A stretch of DNA of 60,408 nucleotides from NCBI GenBank assembly GCA_018524725.1, contig JAEUWP010000482.1, positions 1 through 60,408 of the forward strand, written 5' to 3'. Positions within the stretch are counted from its first letter, which is position 1. Every line of letters begins with the position of its first letter. Of the stretch, positions 12,109-23,210 are shown piece by piece. The stretch comes from Podaxis mareebaensis. Taxonomy: Eukaryota; Basidiomycota; Agaricomycetes; Agaricales; Agaricaceae. The notes under the pieces were generated by a model. It was not told where the DNA came from. It did not search any database and worked only from the letters and a program-made list of their open reading frames with translations. Position numbers and translations under genes: made by a program.

Positions 12109-13656
12109 ATGATTGTAAAATGCTTCGTGGTCGTCGCTCTCGCTGCCCTTGGCCTTACTTCCCCAACAGTCGAGAACCTACTCGACAAGAGACAACGAGC
12201 AAAAGTTATTACCCACTGCACTGTCCCAAACACCGCCGCTCTGACATTTGTGAGTCCCCCTCGGTACTCCGTTGGTATCACTCTAACGGTTGTCTCTTTC
12301 TCAGGACGATGGGCCTTACATTTACGCGTTAGTTTTACCTATCTCTTGCCGTCAATATCAACTGAGGGGCCTCCGCGCAATCTAACAGCAAGGATATCGT
12401 CAACATCCTCGACGCGAACGGCGCCAAAGGAACCTTCTTCTACAGTTAATTCCATTTCCACTGCCTTTAATCATTAACGCCTTGCTAACCCACTTTATCA
12501 CACTGGCTAGATGGGAACAACTGTGTGTACTCCATGGCTCAGCCACACCTCCTTTAACTCAAACCGTGTCCGGACCCGGTGTCAGGGCGATGTATTTATG
12601 ATGACGACATGGTTGCCAACATCAAATACGTCTACAGCCGTGGTCACCAAGTTGCCTCGCACACATGGGCTCATAAGCACCTCACTTCGCTCACTTGGGA
12701 TCAGAGTAGGTTTCCTCTTCTCATCGGCCATTCTTCCTGTCCACCCAACCGCTAACGTCAAAAAATCTGCCACCCGAACATCTAGTTCATGATGAGATGT
12801 GGCGTGTCGAACGTCAGTGAACCTACAAACATTTTTTTTTTTCCTTTCTGACTTCTAGCTCGCGTCTTGACTTCGCTTATGACGCGCCGTGTTCTTATCC
12901 GCCTTCTTGCTCCCACGTCCAATTCTTTGTTCGACATCAAAAATAGAGGCTCTGATGCGGATCACGGGTGCCAATCCGGCATTCATGCGCCCTCGTACGT
13001 CGCGTCCTCCCTATCCTAGAGCACATCTAACAACCATTCACTATCTTCAGCTTATGGTGAATACAACGACTTGGTTCTGACAGCTTCTGGTATCCGCGGT
13101 CAATCGTTGGTCATCTGGGACCTCGAGTACGTATTCATCGCAACACCACTCTGTCACCATGATCTGACATAGCCTTCTTTCTAGTTCGGGTGACTCAACC
13201 GGTTCTAGTGTCTCTCAACAAAAGACCCAATACAATTCCGCCGTATCTCGACACCCAAAGACAATTCTCTCCCTTGAGCACGAAACCTACGGTACGACTT
13301 CATTTCAAGCGCCCGGCAATGGTTTCCACATCTTTACTCACCCTCCTCTCTTTCCTTGACTCCAAACTAGAAACAACCGCGTAAGTACTAGTTGCCAGCT
13401 CCAACTTGACCCTTTCCGATATCCTCTGCTCACGGTGATTATCAACCCACAGGCACCAAGTCCTTCAGTACGCCATCACAAAGCTCAAGGGCGCTGGCTA
13501 CAAACTTGTCACCGTTGCCGAGTGTGTTGGAAAAGAACCCTACCAGAGCGTCGGGGCTCCTCAAACCAAAAGCGTTAGTATTCTTCCCCCGCTTCTCCGT
13601 TCTAACCTTCAAAAACCTGACTTGGTCCATCCCGGTAGTCTAACTGGCGTTGCTAA
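12109..13656 (+). CDS. Polysaccharide (chitin) deacetylase, CE4, copy 2
   Basis: Tandem paralogue of the preceding gene with the same exon pattern, including the 12-nt exon and a 10-nt exon (13371-13380). Signal peptide MIVKCFVVVALAALGLTSP. CE4 motifs intact: TFDDGP, SHTWAH, MRPPYGEYN, WDLDSGDS and ILSLEHE. Ends APQTKSSNWRC at TAA 13654-13656. Exons and introns are both closely similar to copy 1, which points to a recent duplication that included the promoter. Differences such as QALMRITG versus LALMRITG and CVGKEPYQ versus CLGKQPYQ are conservative, so both copies should be active. Confidence 0.92.
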
Positions 13657-14325
13657 ACGCTCAACCTCCGCTCCCCGAGTACATTTCACCCGGCAGGAGA
13701 GCACAGTTGTGACAATTCCAACGCGCATCCGGACCGTTGTTCCTACTTACCTTTACGGACACTTCGCAACCCTCGACTTGCTACCATCTCTCCCTTTGCT
13801 TTCTAACGGATGCGGGACGATACCCCCTTAGTAACCTGGACTTGGATTCGTTTCGAGTACCCTTACGCTCTCTTCTCTGCCTCCCATCGTTTCCATATTC
13901 CCAGCGTAAAGTCTTCTAGTGAATGTGCTCCTTGGGTTCGGACGTCCACGATGGGCTTGTGACGTGGATGCTGAAATGCACGATTGTTCCTAGCCGAGGC
14001 GGCATTTCTATCTTTACTCGCGAATTGACCGATATTAATTTAGGAACTTGAGAAGACCTCCATAACGACGGCCCGCCTGGTCAAGTGAGCTCTACCGCGT
14101 GGTGAATACGTCAACGGGTTCACTATTCACTTTAGGTAGGTGATCTGACATTTTTATCGATGAGCAGGTATAGCAGCGGACGTAGGAGTTGGTGATTAAA
14201 TGCAATATATGCGTGCAAATCTACGGGTACAACGCGAGAGAACACTGAAAGTGCACTGGAGGAAATGAGGGACATGATAACAGAATGGCCAGAGTCCCGC
14301 AACAGAACAGAATACAAAAACGCCA
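13657..14325. other. Intergenic 3'-3' region
   Basis: About 670 bp between the converging ends of deacetylase copy 2 and the F-box gene. No coding sequence or RNA gene seen. Confidence 0.5.
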
Positions 14326-16015
14326 TCAATGCTCAAAAAACCCATAATGGCAAAGCACAATCCTCAGACCCAACTTTTCTAAACATTCCATCCTCCATTT
14401 CTGCTGGAAATTCGGCTTAGGGCAACCCAACTTCATCTCCTTGAGCACAGTCCTCGCCTCAATGCTATCAACATCCACCTTGACGCACGCACACGCCGAA
14501 ACGTGCATACCACCCATACAAACACTCCCACCAACATGTACACCCATCCTCGCCTCAAGCATGTTCAACAATGGGTCGACAATCGCCACGCTCATCCCCA
14601 ACCTCTCCAACTTGACACCAATCTCTCCCCTTCCCATCCTTTCCCAAACTTCCACAGGCACTCGTACATGATCCGCCAAACTGAGCTCCCTCAATTCCCC
14701 CGCAACCTCCAGTAGTCTCCCCAAATCCAACTCGAGCGAGTTCCTGCCGATATGGAGTCTCTGAATCGAACACGCGCTCCGCTCGATAAGATCCGCATAA
14801 CAACTCGTCTTCTCATCCGACCCCAGCGCGTCATTCCTCCAGTCGAACCGCGTCTGAAGTATATGCAGACAAGGCAGTTCAAACAGTTCCACAAACCTGC
14901 CGTGATACGCAGTCGATTCGAAGCGAATGAGTAAAGACCGAAGGTTCGACAGCCGTGTCGACGGCAACCGCGCAATAAGCTTCGATGTCGAATCCTCAAT
15001 CCGCATCACCCTAACACTCGCCTCCCGCAACTCCGAACAAAGCCTCAACATTGCATGACATCCAATAGGATCACTGAGCAGGGTATCCAGATGCAGTATC
15101 CTCAACTGCTCCCAAGGCAAATTCAACGCGGCAGGGTTAAACGTCCCATCGAACCCCCGTATCACAACACTCCTCAACCTTCCCGCATCCCGAAACGCAG
15201 TGGCCTCTAAAGGCTCCATACGAAACATCCAACTATCCCGCAAGAATATATCCACCTCTTCCAACACCGGAAACGACCCCACCGGCAAAGTAATCAACGC
15301 GTACATCTGTTCTCCAGATATATTCTGAATCTCGAGTTTCCTGATCCGGTACGTATGAGGTACGATGAGATCGATAGGGAGTATAGGGTGTCGTAGACCG
15401 GGTAACGGGAAGGGAGCCCGAGGGGCAGTGTGAATCTTGAACGAAAGCGGACGATCGCGACATCGATTAAGCCACACACACAACGCGTTTAACGCGTGGT
15501 TATTCCTCCACGCCCGCGTACTCAGCGCCACTTCAAATTCGTTCCAAAGTTCCTGAGTATCGAGTGCCAACGAACGCCACGATGAACAGATACGCGTGAG
15601 CAACAGAGGTGCTTCTTCAAGGCGGGGTGGGAGGTGTACGGTTTCAGGAAGACACGCGACGAATATTTCTCGTAAGACTTCTGGGGGGAGGCGTTTATAC
15701 GGGGCGAGGGCGATGCGATATCGTTCGGTTTGGTTAAATAATTGGTCACGTCTTGTAGACAGGGACTCTAGGCGACGTTGGGTCCGAGCAATATTAGATT
15801 CGAGTTGTTTGAGCTCGAGGGTGGCATTGGTCAAGCTGGCTCGGATTCTGCATGCATCCAGGTCCGAGGGTATGATGTCGTTCAGTGAGGAAAAGGGAAT
15901 ATTTCCCAGGTCCACCAGTTTGGACCTAATGGCGTGTTAGCCTTGGGCAACAGTTGTAACGAATGGACACTGACCTGTGTGGTTTGGGTTTCGGACGCCT
16001 GTGAGCGATCGGCAT
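14326..16015 (-). CDS. F-box domain protein, 546 aa
   Basis: Substrate-recruiting adaptor type of the SCF ubiquitin ligase. Exon 1 (16015-15975) encodes MPIAHRRPKPKPHR; a 49-bp intron (15974-15926) precedes exon 2 (15925-14326). An N-terminal coiled coil (NATLELKQLESNIARTQRRL, LSTRRDQLFNQ) leads into the F-box core LPPEVLREIFVACLP, followed by ICSSWRSLALDTQELWNEFE, the classic Agaricomycete coiled-coil plus F-box arrangement. The C-terminal 400 residues are leucine-rich and divergent, as expected for the substrate-binding part. The start was chosen because the long second exon lacks an in-frame ATG at its head and the upstream exon supplies one with correct phase. Substrate unknown. Confidence 0.87.
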
Positions 16016-17400
16016 TGAAGATGTATGATGAGGTAGGACGTTATGTGAGGCTAGTTAAGAACGGCAGCATGCACCTGACACGCGGCAAACAGGAGGACAT
16101 AGGTTCCGTGACTTGGGTGACTGTAATTAGTCGCCTGATCGACAAACGCTCCACTGCTGAGGTGGCCACACCCTTCGTCCGTGCTCACCTACCCACAGCA
16201 CCAGATGGGCTTGGACTTTTCACGGGGCGATATTAACACCATCCCGCGCGCAATAAGGTGCAGAAACACTCACGAAATATGTTTATGCGGGAAGGACAGG
16301 CTTGCCAGAATAGGGGACTATCAAGATCCGTGAATGAGCGGGACAATCCCCGGATACTTTCCCGAGGAAGTTGGATCACCGGTGGTCCAGCTTCTTGAGC
16401 AGGACCCAGTATTTTTGTAGCATCCCGGCGGACATGGTGGCTGGTGGAGAAACCGCTCACGTCCGTCCTATGCTCTCTTTATCAAGCGGCGCAACTCGGG
16501 CGATAAGAGCATATCATTCGGGTTCCTTCGGACCCAGTCTCCATCTTCGCTGACTAAGCACATCAAGTCTAATTTCACTTACTGAAAACTCGCCGAAAAC
16601 GCCAGCACATACACTCTGATATGAGGCAGGATGATACCAAGTCAGGGGGTTATCTTGGAGCGTGACCAACGTGTTCTTACCGGTGCCCGCGATACACTTG
16701 AAATTCGTCGAATTCGGAATAATTTGCAAGTCTCTGTACTTTAGGGTCTTTGGCCGCACCACCCGAGACCATCACCTTCTCCCAAACACAAGCGCCTGTG
16801 CCATCCAGAACATGAATTATGACATCCAAAGCATCCGGCCCTACCCGCGAGTATTGTCAAGGATTTACACTAGTTCTCCAGCTCTGGCTTTGAGTATCTT
16901 CACCAAGAATGCAAATTTACGGCGGGTTCGGGTCTGGAATTCCGAACGTAATGCCACTTCGTCAGATGCAGGCAATACCATTCTTGTGTAACATTGCGAT
17001 GTCTACTTCGGACACCGACAATGCCCCAATGCTCCTATTCTTTTCAAGGCTGGATCCTGCTTGTCAATGATAAATATGTACATAAAGAACTACAGTAACG
17101 TCGCTTTATAACCTCTATCGACTACGATACGTGCGGTAAATAGATAATCAATATTAACACCGGAGGACAATAGTCCTGAAAAGAGCATTTAAGGACTCCA
17201 TACGGTGTGCTGCATCCTGGGCACGTCATGTATGGAAGTATGGAAATGGGCGTGAAGGGGTACATTCAGGCTGTATCATAACCATGACCTGATAAGCGCC
17301 GTACAACGACAATTGTTCTGGCGCATCGCTACCAAGCGCGATACCCATCGTCTCACAGCGTGTTATTCATATCCCGAACGAACGCGATTTTAACGTTCCC
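16016..17400. other. Region without a confident gene
   Basis: About 1.4 kb. On the minus strand around 17000-16500 there are several good splice signals and short open pieces (for example ATCGCGGGCACC then GTAAGA near 16680) that could be the relic of a multi-exon gene. I cannot assemble a continuous product and recognise no domain. Confidence 0.35.
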
Positions 17401-18466
17401 CTACTCAATGTATGCTTCGTAAAAGCACAGCACGCCGAAGATGAGGAACAACATCGTGCCACCTCAGGTAACTGGAGAGGAAATGCGGGTGAATAAGACG
17501 TTATAAGAGTGACGAATAAGTTACACACCACGTTTAACGGAGATTTTGGTCAAGATTTAGCGACAACCAATAACAGCCAGAGAGGTGCAGAATGGATGCC
17601 TAGGATAGTACCGGGGGAAACAAGATAATACGTTCTGAACCAGGTGGGAGCGTGAAAGATTTTCGCAATGGATCGATGATGCGGAGACAAACATAAGCGG
17701 TGCCGAGTGCAATGGTTGCAATTTGACTATGGTCTCCCCATTGATCGACGAAGGTTAGAACGTAAGTTTGAACGAACACGGGTCCGAAAATTGGCCTTGA
17801 GGAGTTCCTAGCACCTTCGAGCCAACCGGATTTTTTCGTGACTTGGATAAGGGCGAGGGCACTTTCTCTCTCCTCTCGTCAAGAACTTCCATGGGCACCT
17901 CTCCACCATTGTCCCCCCCAGTTCCTCACACATCTTTTCACTCCCTGCATCTCCTGTCATCTTCCTGGCTTCCGCAGCATTGTCTTGAGCCCAAAAATTA
18001 GAAACAAGACTGCTGCCGCAAATTGACTCCATGTACGAAGTATAAGAGATGGAAGCATATGGCCTAATGTTGTACAAAGGGCAGACATCAGGAGAAGAGA
18101 AGCGATAGTGGCTGAAAAGACGAGTAGACGGGGATGACGCATCGAGAGCAAGGCGGAGGTCAGGAATGCCTTGTTGCCAATTTCGGGGAAAAGAATGGGC
18201 TGAATGGATTACACCATCGTCTGTAAAAGAGATGAACTCACTGCTGGCAGTGACAGCTAGGGAGTGATCGACATCGCTGTCAGTCAGGTTCGGGATAGGA
18301 AGCGGATTTGCTGGCAGTGTAACAATTTATCTAACCTTCGCACGGTCGCAACCACATTTCGTTTGATTTACAGAATCACAGAATACTACAACATTAAGCA
18401 GAGGCCCCTGGTAAAGTTGTAGGCAACAGAGGCAAGAGCAAGAACGATGACAAGAGAGAACTTCAT
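17401..18466 (-). pseudogene. GDT1/TMEM165-like (UPF0016) cation transporter pseudogene, copy A
   Basis: The UPF0016 family exports or imports Mn/Ca in the Golgi, using two E-x-G-D motifs. Here the minus strand reads an N-terminal signal-like segment MKFSLVIVLALASVAYN. After an unclear splice it gives the first repeat LFPEIGNKAFLTSALLSMRH, then LASLLLMSAL-type helices, the second repeat FVDQWGDHSQIATIALG and a C-terminal FLIFGVLCFYEAYIE ending at TAG 17403-17401. Lesions: an in-frame TAA just before the first motif (copy B has CAA there), E-I-G-N instead of E-x-G-D, and Q for E in the second motif. The part 17725-18466 lies inside inverted-duplication arm A; the C-terminal part extends beyond the arm. 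Confidence 0.72.
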
Positions 18467-18556
18467 GTTATGATGAGTAAAGGGTCTTGCTATCTGGTTG
18501 TCAAAATCAGGGTCATTCCTGAGTCTTCCTGAAGTATTCTGAGTTCTGAGCCTTTT

Positions 18557-18944
18557 TATTCTGAAAACCAGAGGCTGAAGCTGGGCATCATTGCTTTTTT
18601 GTCGAGGTTGACAATAATCCCAGATATTATAGCATGGCTCCTAAGCAGGCCTTCTCACTCTATCTGTGGCTGTCTCAAAGTCACTTAGCCTGTGTTTGCA
18701 ACCTGAATATGTATTAGACTTGGAGCGGAACTGGTGCTCTAATTTATTCTGACAACAAGAGGCTGGAGCCAGGTAGCATTGGTTTTCTGTCAGGGTGAAC
18801 AATAATCATAACGATCATAGCGTGGCTGCTAAACGGGTCCTCTTGCCCCATCCGTGGCTATCTCAAAGTCATTCCCCAGAATTTAGACTGTGTTTGCGAC
18901 CCGAACATGTAGTAAACTTGGAGCAGAAACTCATGTTCTAACGT
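18557..18944. repeat. Two ~190-bp tandem repeats upstream of GDT1 copy A
   Basis: Two adjacent units share TATTCTGA(A/C)AACAAGAGGCTG-like starts. Both contain a CAGG(T/G)TGA(A/C)AATAATC segment, a CATAGCRTGGCT segment, CATCYRTGGCTRTCTCAAAGTCA and a final ACTTGGAGC. They lie directly upstream of the GDT1-like start and are duplicated in copy B (about 41190-41580), so they predate the inverted duplication. They may be a duplicated promoter segment. Confidence 0.7.
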
Positions 18945-19749
18945 CCGAAATTCTCGGCCGCAGAAAATAGAGAAGAGGGTCAGTGAGGCTCATTCGTTAC
19001 CGAAGGATGGTTGCGTATTGAGCAGGTTCCCTGACAGACTTGATGGTAGGGGGAATATCAGCAGAGACAGCATGCAACTGAAAGCTAGTCGAGATGAGCT
19101 TAAGGTCTAACTCGACTTGTGTCGGCTGGAAGCCTGCTGCAAACATATCTGAGAGTAGCCTACCCTCAACATAGAATTTCATGCTTGCGGTAGACAAAAA
19201 CAAAATGTGACGTTGGGAGGCACGGAAGGAGAGGAGCACACCTTCAGACTGTGCCAAGAGTACAGAGACAGAGAGCAAGATACCACTCGCGTAGGGTTTC
19301 TGCTTCTCCCAGTGGCGCTGCGGAGGCTTGACATCGTAACCATAGTCAATCCATTAGTGCCCCTCGTTGATGCGGGGTGCCGTCTCCAAAACGCCTCATC
19401 CATGACGAAATACTTGAAAAGCTGTCCGAATTCTTGGCTCATTGACACCTAGATGCTCTTTTCTTGAAGATCGAAGGCGGTTTGAACATTGTCTACCAGA
19501 CATCTATTCAAATCGGACAAGTCCGTTACAATCAATTGAAAGGAACTTGTAAATTGTGCCTTCAGTTATCCTGCTTCCCTTCCAAAGGTATTTGATCCCT
19601 AATGCTGAGACCACTCGATGTCTGAGAGTTAACGCATGGTTGTAGACTAAAATGAGGGCTTACCAGCGCACTGGTTTTGTTGGGCCTCTTTTAAACAGAG
19701 ATGGTTAGCAGAATGTTCTACATAGTTCCCCTCCAATTTGCCAAACACC

Positions 19750-21009
19750 ATAATTTCCTTCACTACCTTTGTGAGTGCTGCTGCCGTTTTGGCTGCCTTG
19801 ATACAACCCGCACTCGAGTGATCTTTCTTCGAAAAGGTCTACAAGTTGCCTAGCAGGGTGGCCAACCTCCCATCAAAGTTGCCGGAGTGCTCCTGCACTA
19901 TGGGGATCGGAGCTCGGCTGGCGTCGTAAACACCATCTCCTCCCATACAAAGTCACCGCTGGTTCGTCACCTCGATGCCCCAACGTCCTCAGATCATGCG
20001 AATGAAGTATTCAACATTCCGCACACCATTTCCTTCCACCTTTGGAAGGTGGAACGTGGTTCCTTAACGACGGAATACACCCTCCGAGCGCGCTATGCCA
20101 TCGAGAGGCATCCGACATCCGACTATCATTTCGACTTTGTATTTCGCATTCAAAATATCGCAGCCGTTGTATCTGTAGATGGATACTTAGGAACAAAACG
20201 TCGTCATAAACCATAGTATTTGTACTTTCTTTTCTTTTTACGTTTTCCTGACCGTTTTCCTTGTGATCTAGCAATTTCCATATTGTACGAAATCCCCGTG
20301 AACTGTAGTATAAACACCTTGTAGTAGGTACGACGAATACAACTTTCGCTTACCCCATTCTGCTCTGCTCTCTTCTTGCCCTCTGCTCTCTACCTCGTTT
20401 CAACTCACGACCACCCTCGACGCCAGACGGACGCCGGCACCTTTCGCTATCATGCGCAAACTCAATTTTTTTTCATTATTTAAAGATTCTAAATTCTCGC
20501 CCCCGGCTGGAGTTGAATTTTTATCCAAGAATTTTTTTCTAATTCTTACTCGTCTCTTCAGCATCTCCAGATTTCGCCCTCGCAGATCAGATGGAAGTGT
20601 GGTGATAGGTGCCCTGTCATTCTCGGGATAGCCAATGGAGTAAGCTCTTCCGAGTTTCAAGGGTTCAACTAAAGATATTGATGATGTGCGTCCAGCGATG
20701 CCCAGCATACGATTGCATGTGCTCCACTCGTGTCAACGACGCATAGGTCTCGTGCCCGGACTGCACGATTCAAGAGAACCACCAGAGCTTTACTCAACAG
20801 TTGGAAGTAGGTTACGAAAGTGCGTCACGCAGTTGTCAATGTCAGTTGTGGTGATTCTTGCTGATGAGGTTATGTCAATACGTGCCAGAGGGATGGAAAG
20901 CCCCGTGCCCAAACTGAACCTTGCATCTTTTAATGATGGATCACCGGACTCCAGTAGAGGCGACAGCGGGCCGTCTGGCTCGGGCGGTAGTGGAAACGAG
21001 GTAAGGTAA
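19750..21009 (+). pseudogene. Dead copy A of Cys-rich secreted protein gene
   Basis: Homologous to the gene at 27649-27047. Compared with that copy the start codon is ATA instead of ATG (19750-19752), a Trp codon has become TGA in CACTCGAGTGATC, and a ~660-bp insertion (about 19899-20560) splits the first exon. Downstream parts still match: the CATACGATTGCATGTGC exon near 20711 and the region encoding a Gly/Ser-rich tail near 20950-21009. No functional product is expected. Confidence 0.8.
19899..20560. mobile_element. ~660-bp insertion in arm A, unclassified
   Basis: Absent from arm B, where the flanking sequences are joined (CTCCTG directly followed by the CCAGATT segment). It begins near CTATGGGGATCGG and ends near CGTCTCTTCA. 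A possible 3-bp duplication (GCA) flanks it, but I cannot fix the ends. Internally it has a TATAAACACC motif near 20311 and a T-rich stretch near 20460-20540. It encodes no recognisable protein; non-autonomous element or solo LTR fragment. Confidence 0.55.
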
Positions 21010-21481
21010 CAGCAACGACCCATCTGGCGTATGCGCTGAGGATTTTGGTTCGGGGAGTGTCGTAGTCGCTGCATTCCGCCTCCTGCTCTCACTTTTTGGT
21101 ATCATGACAACAATCCTGGCAATGGGATATGTTCGGACAATGAACGTTTTGTTGTTTCCGGACTCCGCGGAACCTCTCTACTATACATTTGAACAAAGAT
21201 ATGAGTGCATCACCCGCTTGAGTGGGTTGTTGCCGCCCTAGGATATGGCCGCCTTCTCCACCAGACCCGCCGTCCGTCCCACAGCAAACCACAGGGGTTC
21301 ATCTAATAAGCCAAAACCGTAGCCCAAGATCAATCTTCTTATTCGCCGGAGCAGCTACTGCAAACACACCTTATAGCGCTAACGAAAGCCCAGAGTTCCT
21401 GGAAGAGGTAGTGGCTGCTCACTACAGTAAATCGCTTACTAGCGTCCAAGACCAAGGGTGGTACGTACTGGCGGAGCGATG

Positions 21482-22020
21482 CCCAACGCATTATAAAACG
21501 CAACGACATCGGCGCGCAATGTCACTCCATCCTGTCTAATCAGGGAGGAAAAAGTACTGCCGCTGGGGAAAGTTGCAATGGCTGCGAATACATCCTCAAT
21601 GGCGGGGGTCAGCTGGCTATTAATTTGATCAACAATAGCGGCGAAATCTGCCTCGGGTATAGGAGCCGGAAGGCTCTTTGCGACAATAAGGATCAGTCTA
21701 TGCAGAGCGTCAGCCCAACTTACCTCTATGTCTGCCACCCCATTTTCAAATCCTTGTTCCAAATTGGTGAGAGCGGTGTGAATTTTCTAGCAAATATTGA
21801 CCTGGCGATACCAACGATGTGAGGGACACAGACTTACCAACGCTTGAGTGAGCGTTCCACCCGTCGATGGAAAGTCAGATAATGCAGTAGCGGCAGTGTT
21901 CGCTTCGTCTGTCAGTTCCGCAATCAGGTCTGCAATATCTGGTGGTGTAGTTCTCTTCTGAGGAAGAGACGACACAACAGAGCAGAAGAAGGCCAAGAAG
22001 AAAGCATACAGGATATTCAT
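21482..22020 (-). CDS. HsbA-like hydrophobic surface-binding protein 1
   Basis: Secreted protein of the HsbA type, which in other fungi adsorbs to hydrophobic surfaces and recruits hydrolases. Exon 1 (22020-21838, 61 codons) encodes a signal peptide (MNILYAFFLAFFCSVVSS) and IADLIAELTDEANTAATAL...STGGTLTQAL. Exon 2 (21786-21724, 21 codons) encodes KIHTALTNLEQGFENGVADIE. Exon 3 starts at 21675 with SLPAPIPEADFAAIVDQINS. The first three exons have the same boundaries as the paralogue at 23211. The 3' end is unresolved: the frame runs to about NALGIAPP, where a GTACGT donor at the paralogue's intron position suggests one more short exon reaching toward 21320. It is divergent to the second HsbA-like gene. 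Confidence 0.75.
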
Positions 22021-23210
22021 CGCAACGATGCAGTTTGAGCCGCGAGCTCACATTTCTTATACCTAGATACGTGCCGTCTGGCGAGGATCATGGTAGGATT
22101 TTGACAGCGAGCGCCCGCTCTTCAACATACGAACCGCCTGAGCGTTGACTCTAGCAGTGAGAAAACTCCAACATATGGAGGTGTTTTAACAGCTCTGGTA
22201 GACACTTGTCTCCGATGACGGCGAGACCATTATGCCCATCAGGATAAAGGTACCTGACTAGAGTCCCGCAGAGTAAAAAGCAGCTGAAATTGTAGGTCAT
22301 GCGACAAAACTTTATACATTGGTACGTCAATGTGTCGATCAAGTCGGAATTATCTAATCACTCGTTTATGCTGAAATTAGAACAAGAACATTCCTGAACC
22401 TTACCCTGCGTGATCATGACGCTGTAAGAGTGCAGTCGTCTTCACCGTGATAAATCATTGCATATGGTGAACCCTCAAACGCAACATCATCTGTTCGTTT
22501 AACTGCACCGATCCGGGTACTTACTCGGTATACACCTTTTGCCCAGCCAAAGCTCTCCCCACTCGTGATTCCTCTATTAACTTCGTCATCTTTTCTGCCG
22601 CGCCATCTTGTACCGAATCCGCGACCAACGCGCGCAAGAATAGGTCGGGTTGACAAGCCGAACGGAGATATGCTTCTCGAGCGGCAGTCAGGCAAACCCA
22701 TAAACTCCATATTTTCCTTGGAATAACCGCACTCAAACGAGCCCATGATTTCTCACAAAGATGCGATAACTAGGAAGACATCTCGTGACTACCCCACATC
22801 TTTCTCACCTTCGGTCTTGAGAAAAGTCAAAAGCAAATCGGGAAAGCGGCCTTCCATATCAAGCCACCCTCAAGGAGCAACCTCTCAGTTGAGCGACTCA
22901 GGTGACCGACAGCGATGCTTCTTTTAATAAGACACATATGCTATCGGATTTCCGACTACAACACCGACATTGCATTTAGGCAATGCTCCTTCTCCAAAAC
23001 GTGTTCCGACTAGGTGTGATTGGACGATTCCTGGTGTCAGTTACGCCGATTGTTGTGAGCGTGATCGCTGGCAGCGCGGTTCACAAAGAAAACGACAATC
23101 ATATGTGTTATCCCGCATCATGAGGACTAGAAACAACACAAGGATAAAAGGTCGAGGTATCCAGCCAGAACGAAGCAGCTCACTTCAGCTTCACATCCAA
23201 TCCAGCTACA
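22021..23210. other. Shared upstream region of the two HsbA-like genes
   Basis: About 1.2 kb between the divergent starts. A minus-strand open frame of ~110 codons (22746-22414) has no signal, splice support or recognised domain, so I do not call it. The region probably holds the promoters of both genes. Confidence 0.45.

Larger units (their letters stand above)
17725..21342. repeat. Arm A of large inverted duplication (partner 26741-42412)
   Basis: Read in reverse complement, this segment matches arm B throughout once B's LTR insertions and A's ~660-bp insertion are removed. The stripped lengths agree closely, roughly 2.95 kb in each arm. The inner edge is sharp at about 21342 (shared CAATCTTCTTAT); the outer edge is near 17725, where copy B diverges within the GDT1 second repeat. 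Arm A preserves the uninterrupted target sites for two insertions in B: ATGGT at 19007-19011 and the site near 19118-19125. Confidence 0.85.

Noticed and set aside
16500..17010. Multi-exon minus-strand gene with several splice-like signals
   Set aside because: The pieces could not be joined into a frame longer than a few dozen codons and no family was recognised; left as unassigned.
19179..19448. Conserved open frames in the A/B duplicated segment (on both strands near 19.2-19.4 kb and 27.9-28.2 kb)
   Set aside because: They stay partly open in both arms, but the strands overlap, no start or domain is convincing, and conservation is explained by the recent duplication.
22414..22746. 110-codon minus-strand frame between the HsbA-like genes
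   Set aside because: No signal peptide, domain, splice support or homologous copy; probably chance in promoter DNA.
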